This document shows, piece after piece, positions 63,032-64,000 of a DNA stretch of 64,000 bases; the first letter of the stretch is position 1, and each line of letters begins with the position of its first letter. This DNA is from Roridomyces roridus (lineage: Eukaryota > Basidiomycota > Agaricomycetes > Agaricales > Mycenaceae), in contig JARKIF010000102.1 in the NCBI GenBank assembly GCA_029378245.1, forward strand, positions 52,780 to 116,779. The letters are read 5' to 3'. Position numbers and translations under genes: made by a program. The notes beneath the pieces were generated by a model. The model ran no database searches. It saw only the letters and a program-made list of their open reading frames with translations, and was not told where the DNA came from.

Positions 63032-64000
63032 CCTTGCCACCTCACAGTGGCGGTTTTTACCTTCAAGGGAAGGAAGGATTTGATCTAGCCGTCTGATGAC
63101 ACGGAAGTAAATCGTCTCCTCTTCTTCTCTCTCTCACGCAACCTGGCTTCCGTCGATATAAATCTTGTCTGCGTTCTCCTCGGTCACAGTCAACCATGAC
63201 CACCGACATGGCAGTGTATTCACTCAGTCGACCTTAATGCAATTTATCTACCAATTCTTGGTTACCCGCCTAGTGATCCTACTCCCGGACCCGGATTCGG
63301 CCAGGATCGGCACCCTTCCGTCCAAGTTGCGTACCTGGGTCTCCGCAGCAGCCGCCAATGTCTTGGTACACAAGGTACACACCGTCATCTTCATATTACT
63401 TGTCGCGTGGTAAGTGCGCCGAATGTGGCCCAATGCCGTACCATTCTGGAAATCTCCGCTACTGGAATGGGACTCCGCCGCATCCGGGAGCAGTGGCTTG
63501 AAGCAGTGACCACTGCCGTGTGGCGTCGGAAGCTCGGCATCCGCACTGCCCAGATACAGCTAATCAACAGAAATCCAAACGCTGGCTATGTCGAACACAG
63601 GAGCACAGGAATCCATGATCCTCTCTCTACTCGCCATGATTCACGACCAGAAATGTGCCGCAATACCTGCAGTAGCCAACTCAGGAGACCGCCAATTTGA
63701 TTCGACAAGGTTTCTGCATTTCAGCCCAGAATGGTTTCTAACGGTTTTGGTTTACGGTAAGTAGGTGCCTTCTGCGCCCAATATAGCTTCGGTGTCTTAA
63801 ACCACCCTCGTTCTTTTCCTCCATATGAGGTATTCTGATTTTCATTAACGGAACCCATGACGCAACTCAGACGCCCACGAAGTAGACCAATTCGCCAACT
63901 ATTTGCAGGTTGATTTACAGCCTTTGCTGTTGAGGCGTCGCCTGGAAGATTCTGACAGTGCAAATTCAGACCAGGCGAAATTTCCATACCCACTTGACCT
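63032..64000. other. Window edge, no settled gene
   Basis: Upstream region of the HSF-type gene. A possible rightward gene begins near the ATG at 63196. Two frames are open at 63230-63390 (GYPPSDPTPGPGFGQDRH or LPDPDSARIGTLPSKLRTWV), followed by a gtacac donor, but I could not build a consistent model. Confidence 0.3.

Noticed and set aside
1..64000. CRISPR arrays, bacterial operons, tRNA or rRNA genes
   Set aside because: No regularly spaced repeats, no Shine-Dalgarno-linked gene strings and no tRNA A/B-box pair with a cloverleaf were seen; spliced eukaryotic genes occupy the window.

Overview
The window is nuclear DNA of a filamentous basidiomycete. Genes are split by many 43-60 nt introns with gt...ag borders. 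The gene set includes basidiomycete families (a DUF6534-type 7-TM protein, an F-box protein, a Kre9-like GPI protein, a Tf1-like chromovirus, a Helitron) next to housekeeping genes (SYF2, RNase H2 subunit C, Mediator 22, an Ssr4-like protein, an HSF-type factor, a Rho GEF). An agaricomycete is likely. The density of Tf1-like elements would suit a Rhizoctonia/Ceratobasidium relative, but that last step is inference.

Layout. 1-18 kb is repeat-rich and accessory. It holds relics of a chromodomain Ty3/gypsy element with a 27-C tract, three copies of an unrecognised acidic coiled-coil gene family, and an orphan zinc-finger-like gene. A 6,660-bp Tf1/sushi-type retrotransposon sits inside what looks like a 43-nt intron of that orphan gene. 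The element has LTRs that appear identical, a 5-bp target duplication, a self-priming primer-binding site and a canonical -1 frameshift signal. 18-33.5 kb is conserved chromosome: a Rom2-like Rho GEF with two DH modules, SYF2, a vezatin/Inp2-like gene, a DUF2264 protein and an O-fucosyltransferase-like protein. In the vezatin/Inp2-like gene a segment coding for a membrane anchor is tandemly amplified to four copies, and the introns keep the whole 1,192-codon model in frame.

34.4-42.6 kb is a Helitron inserted between two O-fucosyltransferase-like paralogues. It carries a Rep-helicase gene and an accessory gene, both with disabling lesions, plus a nested 836-bp TIR element. Its 3' hairpin and CTAG end are visible. 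42.7-64 kb is a dense run of ordinary genes: O-fucosyltransferase-like copy 2, a secreted Ser/Ala-rich protein, a small orphan, Ssr4-like, RNH203, Kre9-like GPI protein, MED22, DUF6534 7-TM protein, F-box protein, a coiled-coil protein and an HSF-type factor.

I found no tRNA, rRNA or CRISPR array. Gene ends were set by reading frames and splice-site logic by eye. Exon borders are models without transcript support.
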